Source of the DNA: a virus
Strand: one strand, 5' to 3'
IMG/VR virus record: IMGVR_UViG_3300018421_000282
Coordinates: 1 to 20,666 of that record
Length of the DNA stretch: 20,666 bases
Shown: piece by piece, positions 7,770-14,475 of the stretch
Position numbering within the stretch: the first letter of the stretch is position 1
Layout: the number at the start of each line of letters is the position of its first letter
Notes under the pieces: model-generated
What the model was told of the DNA's origin: nothing
What the model saw: the letters and a program-made list of their open reading frames with translations, nothing else
Databases searched by the model: none
Position numbers and translations under genes: made by a program

Positions 7770-8405
7770 TTAGGCGCCTGTATTTTCTGTTGGTCCTGGT
7801 GTTATTGTTTCATCAAAAGGATTACCAGCCTCAAGTTTAGCCACAGCACTTGTACCTTGAGAGTGAATTGCATTATCATATCTAATTGTTAATGAAATTG
7901 TCACAGGTTCGTTAGTAGCATAGTCACTATCACTGTAATCAACATTTGTTAAGAAACAACCTTCCAGGTTCCAAACTTCCATAGCATCTATTGAACTACC
8001 ATCTAACACTTCAATTTGCATGGTAAATTTATAATCTTCGCCAGCAATTGGAGATGTTTGTTCAAAATGGTTCAACTGTCTTTGGTTTTGTGCACCAACA
8101 AGTCTAGCCACACTGTTAGAAATATCATCTCGAATTACAAGAGTAATTGGATCCCAAGCATGTTTACCTTGAACATACACTTTAGAGTTATAACTATCAA
8201 TCATAACTTCTTCATAGTTTACTTTAGGACGACTTACGTTCATAACATTCTGTGTTAATTTTGTTGATCTTTCATTGCCACCAAAGTCAAAAAGTGATAC
8301 TCTAAATCTAAACTTTAGTTTAGGCATTAAAATACCTTGACCTTCTGATGATGAGACAGGTACCCCGAATTTATTCTTGGTTTTGTCTACCGGATTTGTT
8401 GCCAT
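7770..8405 (-). CDS. 19: Tail tube protein, gp19-like
   Basis: This protein polymerises into the rigid inner tube of the contractile tail through which DNA passes. At 211 residues it is slightly longer than T4 gp19 (163), because of a 25-residue N-terminal lead and a flexible Pro/Thr-rich tail (about 195-211). The body has the family pattern: FRFRVSLFDFGG at 32-43, VSRPKVNYEEVMIDSYNSKV, a central GKHAWDPITLVIRDD near 80-94, and a C-terminal block with LEGCFLTNVDYSDSDYATNE and then VTISLTIRYDNA. It follows the tail sheath gene, as in T4, but is separated from it by a terminator and has its own late-promoter motif and an AGGAG ribosome site, so its level can be set independently. The identification is strong. 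Confidence 0.93.
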   Translation of the reverse strand: MATNPVDKTKNKFGVPVSSSEGQGILMPKLKFRFRVSLFDFGGNERSTKLTQNVMNVSRPKVNYEEVMIDSYNSKVYVQGKHAWDPITLVIRDDISNSVARLVGAQNQRQLNHFEQTSPIAGEDYKFTMQIEVLDGSSIDAMEVWNLEGCFLTNVDYSDSDYATNEPVTISLTIRYDNAIHSQGTSAVAKLEAGNPFDETITPGPTENTGA

Positions 8406-8451
8406 CGTTTATTCTCCTATTCATTTAGTCAAACGACTAATATGTTACACT

Positions 8452-8459
8452 TATTTATC
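8452..8459 (-). promoter_or_regulatory. Late-promoter-like octamer GATAAATA before gp19
   Basis: The minus strand reads TTGATAAATAAGTG about 46 bases upstream of the gp19 ATG and just after the gp18 terminator. An AGGAG ribosome site lies about 9 bases before the start codon. The order terminator, promoter, ribosome site, ATG makes this one of the most convincing late promoters in the window. Confidence 0.65.
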
Positions 8460-8498
8460 AATTTATATGGAAAAAAATTAAAACACAGTTTAAATGTC

Positions 8499-8527
8499 AA
8501 AAAAAAGGGGTCATAAGACCCCTTTTT
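8499..8527 (-). terminator. Rho-independent terminator after the tail sheath gene (potentially bidirectional)
   Basis: The minus strand forms a 6-bp stem GGGGTC/GACCCC with a 4-base loop (TTAT), followed by eight T residues. It begins about 17 bases after the gp18 stop. The plus strand also gives the same stem followed by five T residues. It would end the abundant sheath transcript before gp19. Confidence 0.85.
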
Positions 8528-8543
8528 AAACGTTTCCGAAAAA

Positions 8544-11333
8544 TTATTCAGAACCTGTAGTACCCAATGTGTTTTGGATTCTGATTGGAATGTAGATAAA
8601 CTCTACTGCTTTGATTGGCTGAATAGCAATATCAATGTAAAGTTCGTTTCTATCAATTCTTGCTGGTGTGTTGTTTGTGCTATCACAAACTGTTACATAG
8701 TCAAAAAGACCACGTTGAATCACCAACTGACTTAAGAATCCGTCAACTGTGGATTTAGCATTTGCTCTTGTTACTTCATCGTTTGGTTCAAATAAGAATG
8801 GCTTAACGATATCGTCAAGTCTTTCTCTGATGTAAACCATAAGTCTAGCAACATTGATTCTATCCAATGCACTAGAAACTGGATTAAGAGTCTTCTGACC
8901 AAATACTGTTAGGCCTCTTCCTGGGAATGAAGCAAGAGGGTTAACTTTGTTTTGATACAATGTATCTCTTTGACCTTCATTCAATGTTACAGGAACATAC
9001 TCGCCTGAAGTTGCATCAACGTAACCAACTGATGTTGCATTCTGAACAAGACCTCTTTGGAAGCCTGCTGGTGCAAACCATGGGAAAGCAACCTGATCGT
9101 TAAATGCTAAAGTTCTTAAAGCAACATGTGATGCTGGAACTACAACATTTGTACCATCTAAGTTAGTTGTTCTTGCACTTGGGTAGTAAACTGCCGCATA
9201 TGGTGAACTTGAAATAAGTCCATCTTCGCCGTTTTCACTAGCATTGTTGGCGTTAGTTGCCCAGTTAGTTAAACTGGTTGCGTCTGCTTTTAGTCTGAAA
9301 GGTGTATCACCTACTACAAAAGCAGTGTTTCTTCTATCACCACTAAGTGCAATCATTTCGTCAATCATTTCAGGGAAACCTGGAGCGGCAATGATGTTGA
9401 ATGCATTTATTTCACTTCTGATATCATCGTTTGAAGTGATTGCAGATTGCATTTTAATTTTAACAACATTGTGTACTGCTTTTCTCAAGCCGAACATACT
9501 ACCGTCATTTTTGTTTCCACTAGCATCTACCCAAACGTTACCAACGTTTGTGCCTGCAGGTGTGTAATTGATTTTCCATTCTTTTACATTACCAGCAGAT
9601 GCTCTTTTATTGAATCCTATGATTCCTTGAGGATAACTTGAGTTTGCAGGAGCATCAGCATCTAAACTAGATGAACTAGTTTGTCTGAAATCTGCAAATA
9701 CAACACCTTCAGATGTTACTTGGTCTGCTTTATCAACTGCTGTCCAAGCACTGCCGCTCCACTTATAAAGTGCAGGGAAGTTTTCTGTATCATCGCTGTC
9801 TAACCAAAGGTCACCTGAAACTAGAGATCCAGCATCACTTTGTGTTGTTGGCTCTGAAGATGAAACTTGGAAATCTTTGCTGAATGATACCCATCCGTTA
9901 GATGCATCATTTTCAAGTATATCCACATTTGCTTTTGCTACAGTTGCATTGTACCAGAAAGTACCTTCTGCCAATGTTCCTGTAATTTGTGTTTTGCTTG
10001 CTTCGTAACTTAAATCTTCAAAGTTAGTATAAGTTACATTTGCTGTTACAGCACCTGAACCAAAACCTAATGTGCTTGGTCCGAAGTCACTGTGTAGGCT
10101 GTTTACTTTGATATCTCTACCACTGCTAGATGTTAAAACAACATTGTCGTCATCACCTAAACTTGCTACTACTTCAGTAATACCTGCACCTGAGAAACCG
10201 CTGTTAAAATCATAAACAACGTCTTCTGCTGTTGCGGCACTTGCATTACCACTAATTGTAGCAGTAATAGCAACATTAACTGTTGTACCATTGTAAACTA
10301 CTTGTACGTTTGCGTTACCAGAAGCATCAAATGTTGTTAAAGCACTACCTGTACCAACTACTGTTGATTCACCGTTGTGTCTTTTTAGAACAAATTCTGC
10401 TTCACCATCTGCATTATTAAATTCTGCAATGATATCGCCTACTGATACGTTTGCTAAACCGATGCTTGTATAAGCCGCATCTGTGTTAGCATACATTGGA
10501 GCACTCACTGAACTGAATGCTTTTGTGCTAGAACTGTAAAGTTTAACACTAAGACTTGCGCCTTGGTTTGGTGTACTTGTTTGAATAAACAAATCACCTG
10601 TTGATAGTGATGTAACACCATCGCTTTGTGTTGTTGGTACTGCCAAATGACTTGCAAATTGGAAATCACTGCTTGTAGCAGAACTCCAACTTGATGTGCC
10701 GATTTGATACCAGTTATCGCTGTACTTTTCAAAGTACTTAACATCAGATGCAGTGCCTGATGTAGTATTTGCTACTACTGCAAAATCGCCATTTAGACCA
10801 AATGCTTGTTTAGGACCGCCTGTACCTGAATCGATATTGGATGCATCTACAACGGATACTGCTTTTTTAACCCATGCACTGCTGTCCCATTCTCTAAGTC
10901 CAAATGTTGAACTTGTAGTGTCGAACCAGTAAGAGCCGTCTGCTATTGTTCCTGTAGGAGCAGTACTAGAGGCACCTAATTCGCCTAAATCTATATCTGC
11001 TCTTAGAACGTATGCTCTATTGGCTAGACCAAGAAAACTGTGGGCCGCTAGTAAGCCGTATTCGTTAAGATCATATCCATTCAACTGATTACTACCACTT
11101 GAGTAAAACAAAGGATTACCAAATGTTTGTAGCAATTCACGTTGGCTTGTTATAAGTTTTAATTTTCCTGCTTCTGCTTTAGTTGTATTTGATGCTGTAC
11201 CTGAACCATCTGGACTGCTCTTGTCTTGAGCAGTTGCAATGATAATTAGAGGTACTGTACCTGTTCCTGCTGACGCATAGAACGATTCATCACTTACACT
11301 AATGCTTACACCAGGTGATACTAATGTAGCCAT
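8544..11333 (-). CDS. 18: Contractile tail sheath protein, gp18-like, enlarged
   Basis: Subunits form the outer sheath that contracts to drive the tube through the cell envelope. At 929 residues it is much larger than T4 gp18 (659). The conserved sheath core is split. An N-terminal piece (MATLVSPGVSISVSDES, residues 1-115) and a C-terminal piece (about 600-929, with ASFPGRGLTVFGQKTL and KPFLFEPND) flank a Ser/Thr/Gly/Ala-rich, strand-rich middle. That middle holds two repeated modules: TGTIADGSYWFD (127-138) is echoed by TGTLAEGTFWYN (451-462), and TTQSDGVTSLSTGDLFI (234-250) by TTQSDAGSLVSGDLWL (496-511). These are probably surface domains. AAGGAG precedes the ATG, a late octamer lies about 40 bases upstream, and a strong terminator follows, so it is a monocistronic high-level transcript. 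Confidence 0.95.
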   Translation of the reverse strand: MATLVSPGVSISVSDESFYASAGTGTVPLIIIATAQDKSSPDGSGTASNTTKAEAGKLKLITSQRELLQTFGNPLFYSSGSNQLNGYDLNEYGLLAAHSFLGLANRAYVLRADIDLGELGASSTAPTGTIADGSYWFDTTSSTFGLREWDSSAWVKKAVSVVDASNIDSGTGGPKQAFGLNGDFAVVANTTSGTASDVKYFEKYSDNWYQIGTSSWSSATSSDFQFASHLAVPTTQSDGVTSLSTGDLFIQTSTPNQGASLSVKLYSSSTKAFSSVSAPMYANTDAAYTSIGLANVSVGDIIAEFNNADGEAEFVLKRHNGESTVVGTGSALTTFDASGNANVQVVYNGTTVNVAITATISGNASAATAEDVVYDFNSGFSGAGITEVVASLGDDDNVVLTSSSGRDIKVNSLHSDFGPSTLGFGSGAVTANVTYTNFEDLSYEASKTQITGTLAEGTFWYNATVAKANVDILENDASNGWVSFSKDFQVSSSEPTTQSDAGSLVSGDLWLDSDDTENFPALYKWSGSAWTAVDKADQVTSEGVVFADFRQTSSSSLDADAPANSSYPQGIIGFNKRASAGNVKEWKINYTPAGTNVGNVWVDASGNKNDGSMFGLRKAVHNVVKIKMQSAITSNDDIRSEINAFNIIAAPGFPEMIDEMIALSGDRRNTAFVVGDTPFRLKADATSLTNWATNANNASENGEDGLISSSPYAAVYYPSARTTNLDGTNVVVPASHVALRTLAFNDQVAFPWFAPAGFQRGLVQNATSVGYVDATSGEYVPVTLNEGQRDTLYQNKVNPLASFPGRGLTVFGQKTLNPVSSALDRINVARLMVYIRERLDDIVKPFLFEPNDEVTRANAKSTVDGFLSQLVIQRGLFDYVTVCDSTNNTPARIDRNELYIDIAIQPIKAVEFIYIPIRIQNTLGTTGSE
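8925..10955 (-). repeat. Approximate span of tail-sheath middle region carrying duplicated modules
   Basis: Within the sheath gene, residues about 127-158 and 233-275 are echoed in order at about 451-485 and 495-533 (A1-B1 and A2-B2). Shared signatures are TGT(I/L)A(D/E)G(S/T)(Y/F)W(F/Y) and TTQSD...GDL. The DNA copies have diverged, so this is a protein-level duplication. The span given covers the repeats and the sequence leading to the conserved C-terminal core. Confidence 0.6.
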
Positions 11334-11372
11334 ATGTTTCTCCTTGATATGAACTAATTTCTATTGTGTAGA

Positions 11373-11380
11373 TATTTATC
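11373..11380 (-). promoter_or_regulatory. Late-promoter-like octamer GATAAATA before the tail sheath gene
   Basis: The minus strand reads CGTTTTTTGATAAATATC, placing the octamer 39 bases upstream of the gp18 ATG with AAGGAG in between. This is a standard promoter-leader-ribosome site arrangement. It forms one arm of an inverted repeat with the plus-strand copy at 11440-11447. Confidence 0.65.
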
Positions 11381-11439
11381 AAAAAACGCATAAAACCGGT
11401 ATTATACATCAAGGGGGTGCAACAGATTTAGCCGTTTTT

Positions 11440-11447
11440 GATAAATA
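11440..11447 (+). promoter_or_regulatory. Plus-strand late-promoter-like octamer GATAAATA, divergent from the sheath promoter
   Basis: The plus strand reads CGTTTTTGATAAATAAGG, almost identical to the sheath promoter on the other strand. It points into the 3' end of the dNMP kinase gene in antisense. An AAGGAA and an ATG (11460) with a 30-codon open frame follow. Activity would give an antisense RNA; whether it is used is unknown. Confidence 0.4.
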
Positions 11448-11455
11448 AGGAAATT

Positions 11456-12106
11456 TTATATGGCTCTTAAACTTTTTTGGTGTATCAGTTTAAAAATATC
11501 TTTTACTTGGTGTTCTAGTTCTGACAAAGTAGAATCATTGTATAATACATAATCGAAATCAAACCCTATCCAATTCCATTCACTGGCATGCACACTTTTG
11601 TATCTGGTGTTCATTGTGTGCTTTGCAGGCACATTGCCTTTGTTTGCTTGTACAGCAACATCATACCAATCAGGAAGTTCTCCTCTCACAACCTGTATCA
11701 CAGTTCCACCCAAAGTTTTGATCAATGATAGTTCATTTCTAAATCTAGCATCGCTGACAACTGTGTTAATGTTTGGATTTTTTCTCATGCGATATTCTAG
11801 ACTGTTTAACCAAATGTCTTCGCTAAAATGAGTTCTCAGAATATCTGTGCCCATAAGTTGTAGAGCAAGTCTAGGAGTAAAATTATCTATACCTAATTTT
11901 CTAGTCCAATAGATGTCTGTGGTTTCTCTAAAATCTCTGCTTTCAATTGTGTCACCTTCTAGCAGGTTTCTGTCCCAACCAAAAATACTTGCAGTCATGT
12001 CTTTAAGTGGTGCCGCAAAACTATCTTGCACACAGCCTAAATCACAAAACATATTTGCTACTGTGTCTTTTCCTGAACCTATTAAACCTGTAATACCTAT
12101 AATCAT
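11456..12106 (-). CDS. 1: Deoxynucleoside monophosphate kinase, gp1-like
   Basis: It phosphorylates deoxynucleoside monophosphates with ATP, supplying dNTP precursors for phage replication, and acts in the cytoplasm. The P-loop is at residues 7-15 (GLIGSGKDT). Downstream motifs of the dNMP kinase family include DSFAAPLKDM near 28-37, RLALQLMGTDILR near 79-91, and VVSDARFRNEL near 116-126, which carries a substrate-binding DxRF. At 216 residues it is near T4 gp1 (241). In T4 gene 1 also lies in the late-gene region (57-1-3), so its position among virion genes is not strange. The start ATG is directly followed by the Rossmann strand (MIIGITG). No clear ribosome site is seen upstream, although GAGAG occurs about 10 bases away. 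Confidence 0.92.
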   Translation of the reverse strand: MIIGITGLIGSGKDTVANMFCDLGCVQDSFAAPLKDMTASIFGWDRNLLEGDTIESRDFRETTDIYWTRKLGIDNFTPRLALQLMGTDILRTHFSEDIWLNSLEYRMRKNPNINTVVSDARFRNELSLIKTLGGTVIQVVRGELPDWYDVAVQANKGNVPAKHTMNTRYKSVHASEWNWIGFDFDYVLYNDSTLSELEHQVKDIFKLIHQKSLRAI

Positions 12107-12140
12107 AATTGTACTCTCTGTATTTTTAATTATATTTTAT

Positions 12141-12890
12141 TTAAAAAATATTATCTGTATTTTGAGCAATGTTGTTTTCTAGTATTTTTTGTAAATCATC
12201 AAATAAAATATCTGGATGAAAACAAGCCGATCCTACTATTCTGTCAAACTCAGATTGTGAATTATCTATTTTATGAAATTTATTAACTCTTACTAATGTT
12301 GGTATCTCCATACCATGATAGTCGTCTTCTATAGTAATCAAAGATTCATCATTTACAACTTCGTGCCCATATCTTATTTTTATACCTTTTCCTGTATCAT
12401 AATTTTCATCTGTTTGTTCTAATAAAGGATAATGATCAGTACATATTTTATCTATTGTTGAATTATTTTTAGCCCAAACTATTTTACTTTTAGACAAGTC
12501 TTTGTCTGTTAACTTATAATTTATAGCAACATTACGTCTAATGCGATTGTTTAAAATAAAATTTTTATATTCAGACGGTGCTAAATCTAAAAATCGTGTT
12601 CCTTCGTTGTGCCATTTGTATTCTCCAAATGCTGGTGTATGCAATATAAAAATATTATACACAGGTATATTAAATACTTTAAAAAATTCTTTTTGAAGTT
12701 TTTTTAATACACCTTCTTTCCAAACATATATATTTCCATCTTGGTGAGGGAACATTAAAAAATTATTTGTTTGATCTCTATTAAATTTTTCTACATCACC
12801 ATCAAATTTATCATAACTGATTTCAAATATTTCTTTTGCTAATGTAAAAGGTTTTATTAAATTTTTGTTTTGTATTTTAAAATAATTCAT
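12141..12890 (-). CDS. Putative iron/2-oxoglutarate-type oxygenase, paralog B of a pair
   Basis: No family is recognised with certainty. It aligns by eye with the upstream neighbour. Numbered from a TTG at 12899, both have a WHxEG motif (here KWHNEG, H97/E99), then an Arg-Asn block with alternating strands (RRNVAINYKL), then a late strand with H209 and R220 (LVRVNKFHKIDNSQSEFDR). An HxE...H...R order on a strand-rich protein fits a double-stranded beta-helix oxygenase, where His, Glu and His hold Fe(II) and Arg binds 2-oxoglutarate. Function is inference. I chose ATG 12890 (249 residues), which overlaps the upstream gene by 14 bases; the TTG would add three residues. Both genes look AT-richer than the structural genes, which hints at later acquisition. 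Confidence 0.72.
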   Translation of the reverse strand: MNYFKIQNKNLIKPFTLAKEIFEISYDKFDGDVEKFNRDQTNNFLMFPHQDGNIYVWKEGVLKKLQKEFFKVFNIPVYNIFILHTPAFGEYKWHNEGTRFLDLAPSEYKNFILNNRIRRNVAINYKLTDKDLSKSKIVWAKNNSTIDKICTDHYPLLEQTDENYDTGKGIKIRYGHEVVNDESLITIEDDYHGMEIPTLVRVNKFHKIDNSQSEFDRIVGSACFHPDILFDDLQKILENNIAQNTDNIF

Positions 12891-13683
12891 TGTTTTCAAA
12901 AAGTTGTACTATGTCTTTGTATGTATACTTACTGGAATTACCCATAAACCTAAGACTTATTCTATTTGTATTATCTGTTAAAACTTTATGATAAGAAGAA
13001 AGGTTTATAATATATGGACAATGATATCCTTTTTTAATACCTGTAATTTCTATATGTTCTCCCCACACATTTTCATCAAGAATAGAATCTATACTGGATG
13101 ACACTCGTAATGTTTTTTCAATATTAGTGACTCCTGTTACTTTATCTTCTGTGTTGCTAAGTTTGTACAATAAATCCATTTCTTCTCTAATAAGTTTTTC
13201 GCTTGGTTTACCAAACCACACTTCACTATTATTAGGATCACCATATAAAGGAAAATTTACAGCATAATTTACTCTACCATCTAACATGTTTATAACATCT
13301 CTATTATAAAAATCTGCATTGCCTTCTCTGTGCCATACACTAGATTTATGAAATTTAATTAAAGTAATAGGTAAAAATTTTACACCTATACTAGGTGTCC
13401 AGATGTCATCCATAATATTAATTTTAAAATTATCATTAAAGAAATCTTTTAAGATATATTGAAATTTTTTACTTGTAATGTAGCCCATTGTGCTACTAGG
13501 TCTTGTATCTCGAGAGTTTGTTCTCAATAAAGATTCTTCTACTCCTTCCCACAAGATATTTTCAGTTTGTGTATTTTGTATTAGTTGTTCTTTGCTGTTA
13601 GCAATTTCATAATCTTGATCAGTAAAAATTTCTGTATGATCAAATGGTAAAGTTAAATGTGGTAAATCTATAAAAGGTTTCAC
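12877..13683 (-). CDS. Putative iron/2-oxoglutarate-type oxygenase, paralog A of a pair
   Basis: A 268-residue protein without a sure family match. It has SSVWHREGNAD at about 114-124 (H118, E120), then RVNYAVNFPLYGDPNNSEVW at 137-156, then PYIINLSSYHKVLTDNTNRI at 223-242 (H232, R241). The order HxE, central Arg-Asn strand, distal His and Arg is what Fe(II)/2-oxoglutarate oxygenases with a jelly-roll core show. HxE instead of HxD is a known variant. A cofactor-free cupin is also possible. The start must be GTG 13683, immediately after the gp13 stop, because the next methionine is at residue 66. The downstream paralog overlaps its 3' end, so both are translated from the gp13 transcript. Confidence 0.72.
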   Translation of the reverse strand: MKPFIDLPHLTLPFDHTEIFTDQDYEIANSKEQLIQNTQTENILWEGVEESLLRTNSRDTRPSSTMGYITSKKFQYILKDFFNDNFKINIMDDIWTPSIGVKFLPITLIKFHKSSVWHREGNADFYNRDVINMLDGRVNYAVNFPLYGDPNNSEVWFGKPSEKLIREEMDLLYKLSNTEDKVTGVTNIEKTLRVSSSIDSILDENVWGEHIEITGIKKGYHCPYIINLSSYHKVLTDNTNRISLRFMGNSSKYTYKDIVQLFENNELF

Positions 13684-14451
13684 TTATCCAATTACAAAGC
13701 CTAGCGGTGAATTCCCTTCTTCCATATTGTGGATTCCGGCAATAAGTTGTTCCATTTCTGTAAGTGCTTCTTGTTTAAGTGCATCTCCGTTTAATGTAAC
13801 TGCTCCGCCAGGCCCTGGTAAGCCTCCTGTAAATTTACTTCTTGCTTCACCTAGCATCATTTTGCTTTGAGCTAAAGCATACGCACTTAACCATTCTGCG
13901 GCATAAACATCTTTGATTAATACACTTTCTGGTATAAAATTAAATACTCCCACTGCAATATCTTCAGCATGATTTACATTTCTTAGAATATTTAATTCCT
14001 TGGAATTTCTATTAAAAGTAAAATTATATTCGCTACCAAATACTCTACCAATTGTTTCTTTGTATTGAGCAAAAGCATCGAACACTGCTAATCCACCGAC
14101 TTGTCCTGCTTGTAACATGTACATGTTATTGAATGCAACATCAAAAGGATCAAAGTTTGTGCCGCCGCCACTGTTTGTGCCGATGCCTCTTCTGTATAAT
14201 CTTTTAACATCAATTACTTCACTAGGCAATGTGTATTTTGTAACACCTGCTTGAGTTTGGATGAATATAACACTTTCTTCTACAGCACCCGAACTGAGTT
14301 GTCTGTATTTTTGTAAAGATTTATTAATAGCAATGTCATAATGATCTCTGTCTAATTCGACATCCACCATTCCGTCTGCTAATCTCAATGAAATTTCATC
14401 GATAATCTCATCTCTGTTGTTATAACCTATTTGATCTATTCTAGTTGACAT
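13684..14451 (-). CDS. 13: Neck protein, gp13-like
   Basis: T4 gp13 forms the neck with gp14 and closes the filled head before the tail joins. The family pattern is clear: RDEIIDEISLRLADGMVDVE and ALDRDHYDIAINKSL-type helices at the start, then YTLPSEVIDVKRLYRRGIG, then FTFNRNSKELNILRNV and a helical C-terminus (YAAEWLSAYALAQSKMMLGE near 190-210) with a Gly/Pro-rich loop after it. About 255 residues against 309 in T4. I chose ATG 14451: an upstream GTG at 14466 lies inside the GATAAATA late motif and so would not be on a transcript from it. gp14 and gp15, which follow gp13 in T4, are not here; two putative oxygenases and dNMP kinase follow instead. Confidence 0.9.
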   Translation of the reverse strand: MSTRIDQIGYNNRDEIIDEISLRLADGMVDVELDRDHYDIAINKSLQKYRQLSSGAVEESVIFIQTQAGVTKYTLPSEVIDVKRLYRRGIGTNSGGGTNFDPFDVAFNNMYMLQAGQVGGLAVFDAFAQYKETIGRVFGSEYNFTFNRNSKELNILRNVNHAEDIAVGVFNFIPESVLIKDVYAAEWLSAYALAQSKMMLGEARSKFTGGLPGPGGAVTLNGDALKQEALTEMEQLIAGIHNMEEGNSPLGFVIG

Positions 14452-14456
14452 ACTAC

Positions 14457-14464
14457 TATTTATC
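14457..14464 (-). promoter_or_regulatory. Late-promoter-like octamer GATAAATA before gp13
   Basis: The minus strand reads AGTGATAAATAGTAGTATG. The octamer ends only 5 bases before the likely gp13 ATG, so a transcript starting from it would have no leader. The upstream transcript may instead carry gp13, with the motif being coincidental or serving leaderless initiation. Confidence 0.4.
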
Positions 14465-14475
14465 ACTTTTCGCCG

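Noticed and set aside
7760-7774. A 15-base palindrome (CCTAATT..AATTAGG) between gp19 and the next gene
   Set aside because: AT-rich, only about 7 base pairs and no loop or T-tract; it contains the gp19 stop, and a terminator would be weak. Not called.
9244-9641. Two plus-strand frames of 107 and 64 residues in the sheath gene
   Set aside because: Antisense shadows of gp18; composition dominated by complement of Ala/Thr codons.
10505-10744. A 79-residue minus-strand frame within the tail sheath gene
   Set aside because: It is a shifted frame of the same gene, without a ribosome site, and rich in Gln/Val from the Ser/Thr-rich repeats.
12107-12140. Possible terminator or promoter between the oxygenase-like gene and dNMP kinase
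   Set aside because: The gap is purely AT-rich without a GC stem or a clear -35/-10 or NATAAATA motif.
12141-13683. gp14/gp15 neck and tail-completion assignment for the two genes after gp13
   Set aside because: Lengths fit roughly (249 and 268), but no gp14/gp15 pattern is seen, and both proteins share a WHxEG...H...R arrangement.
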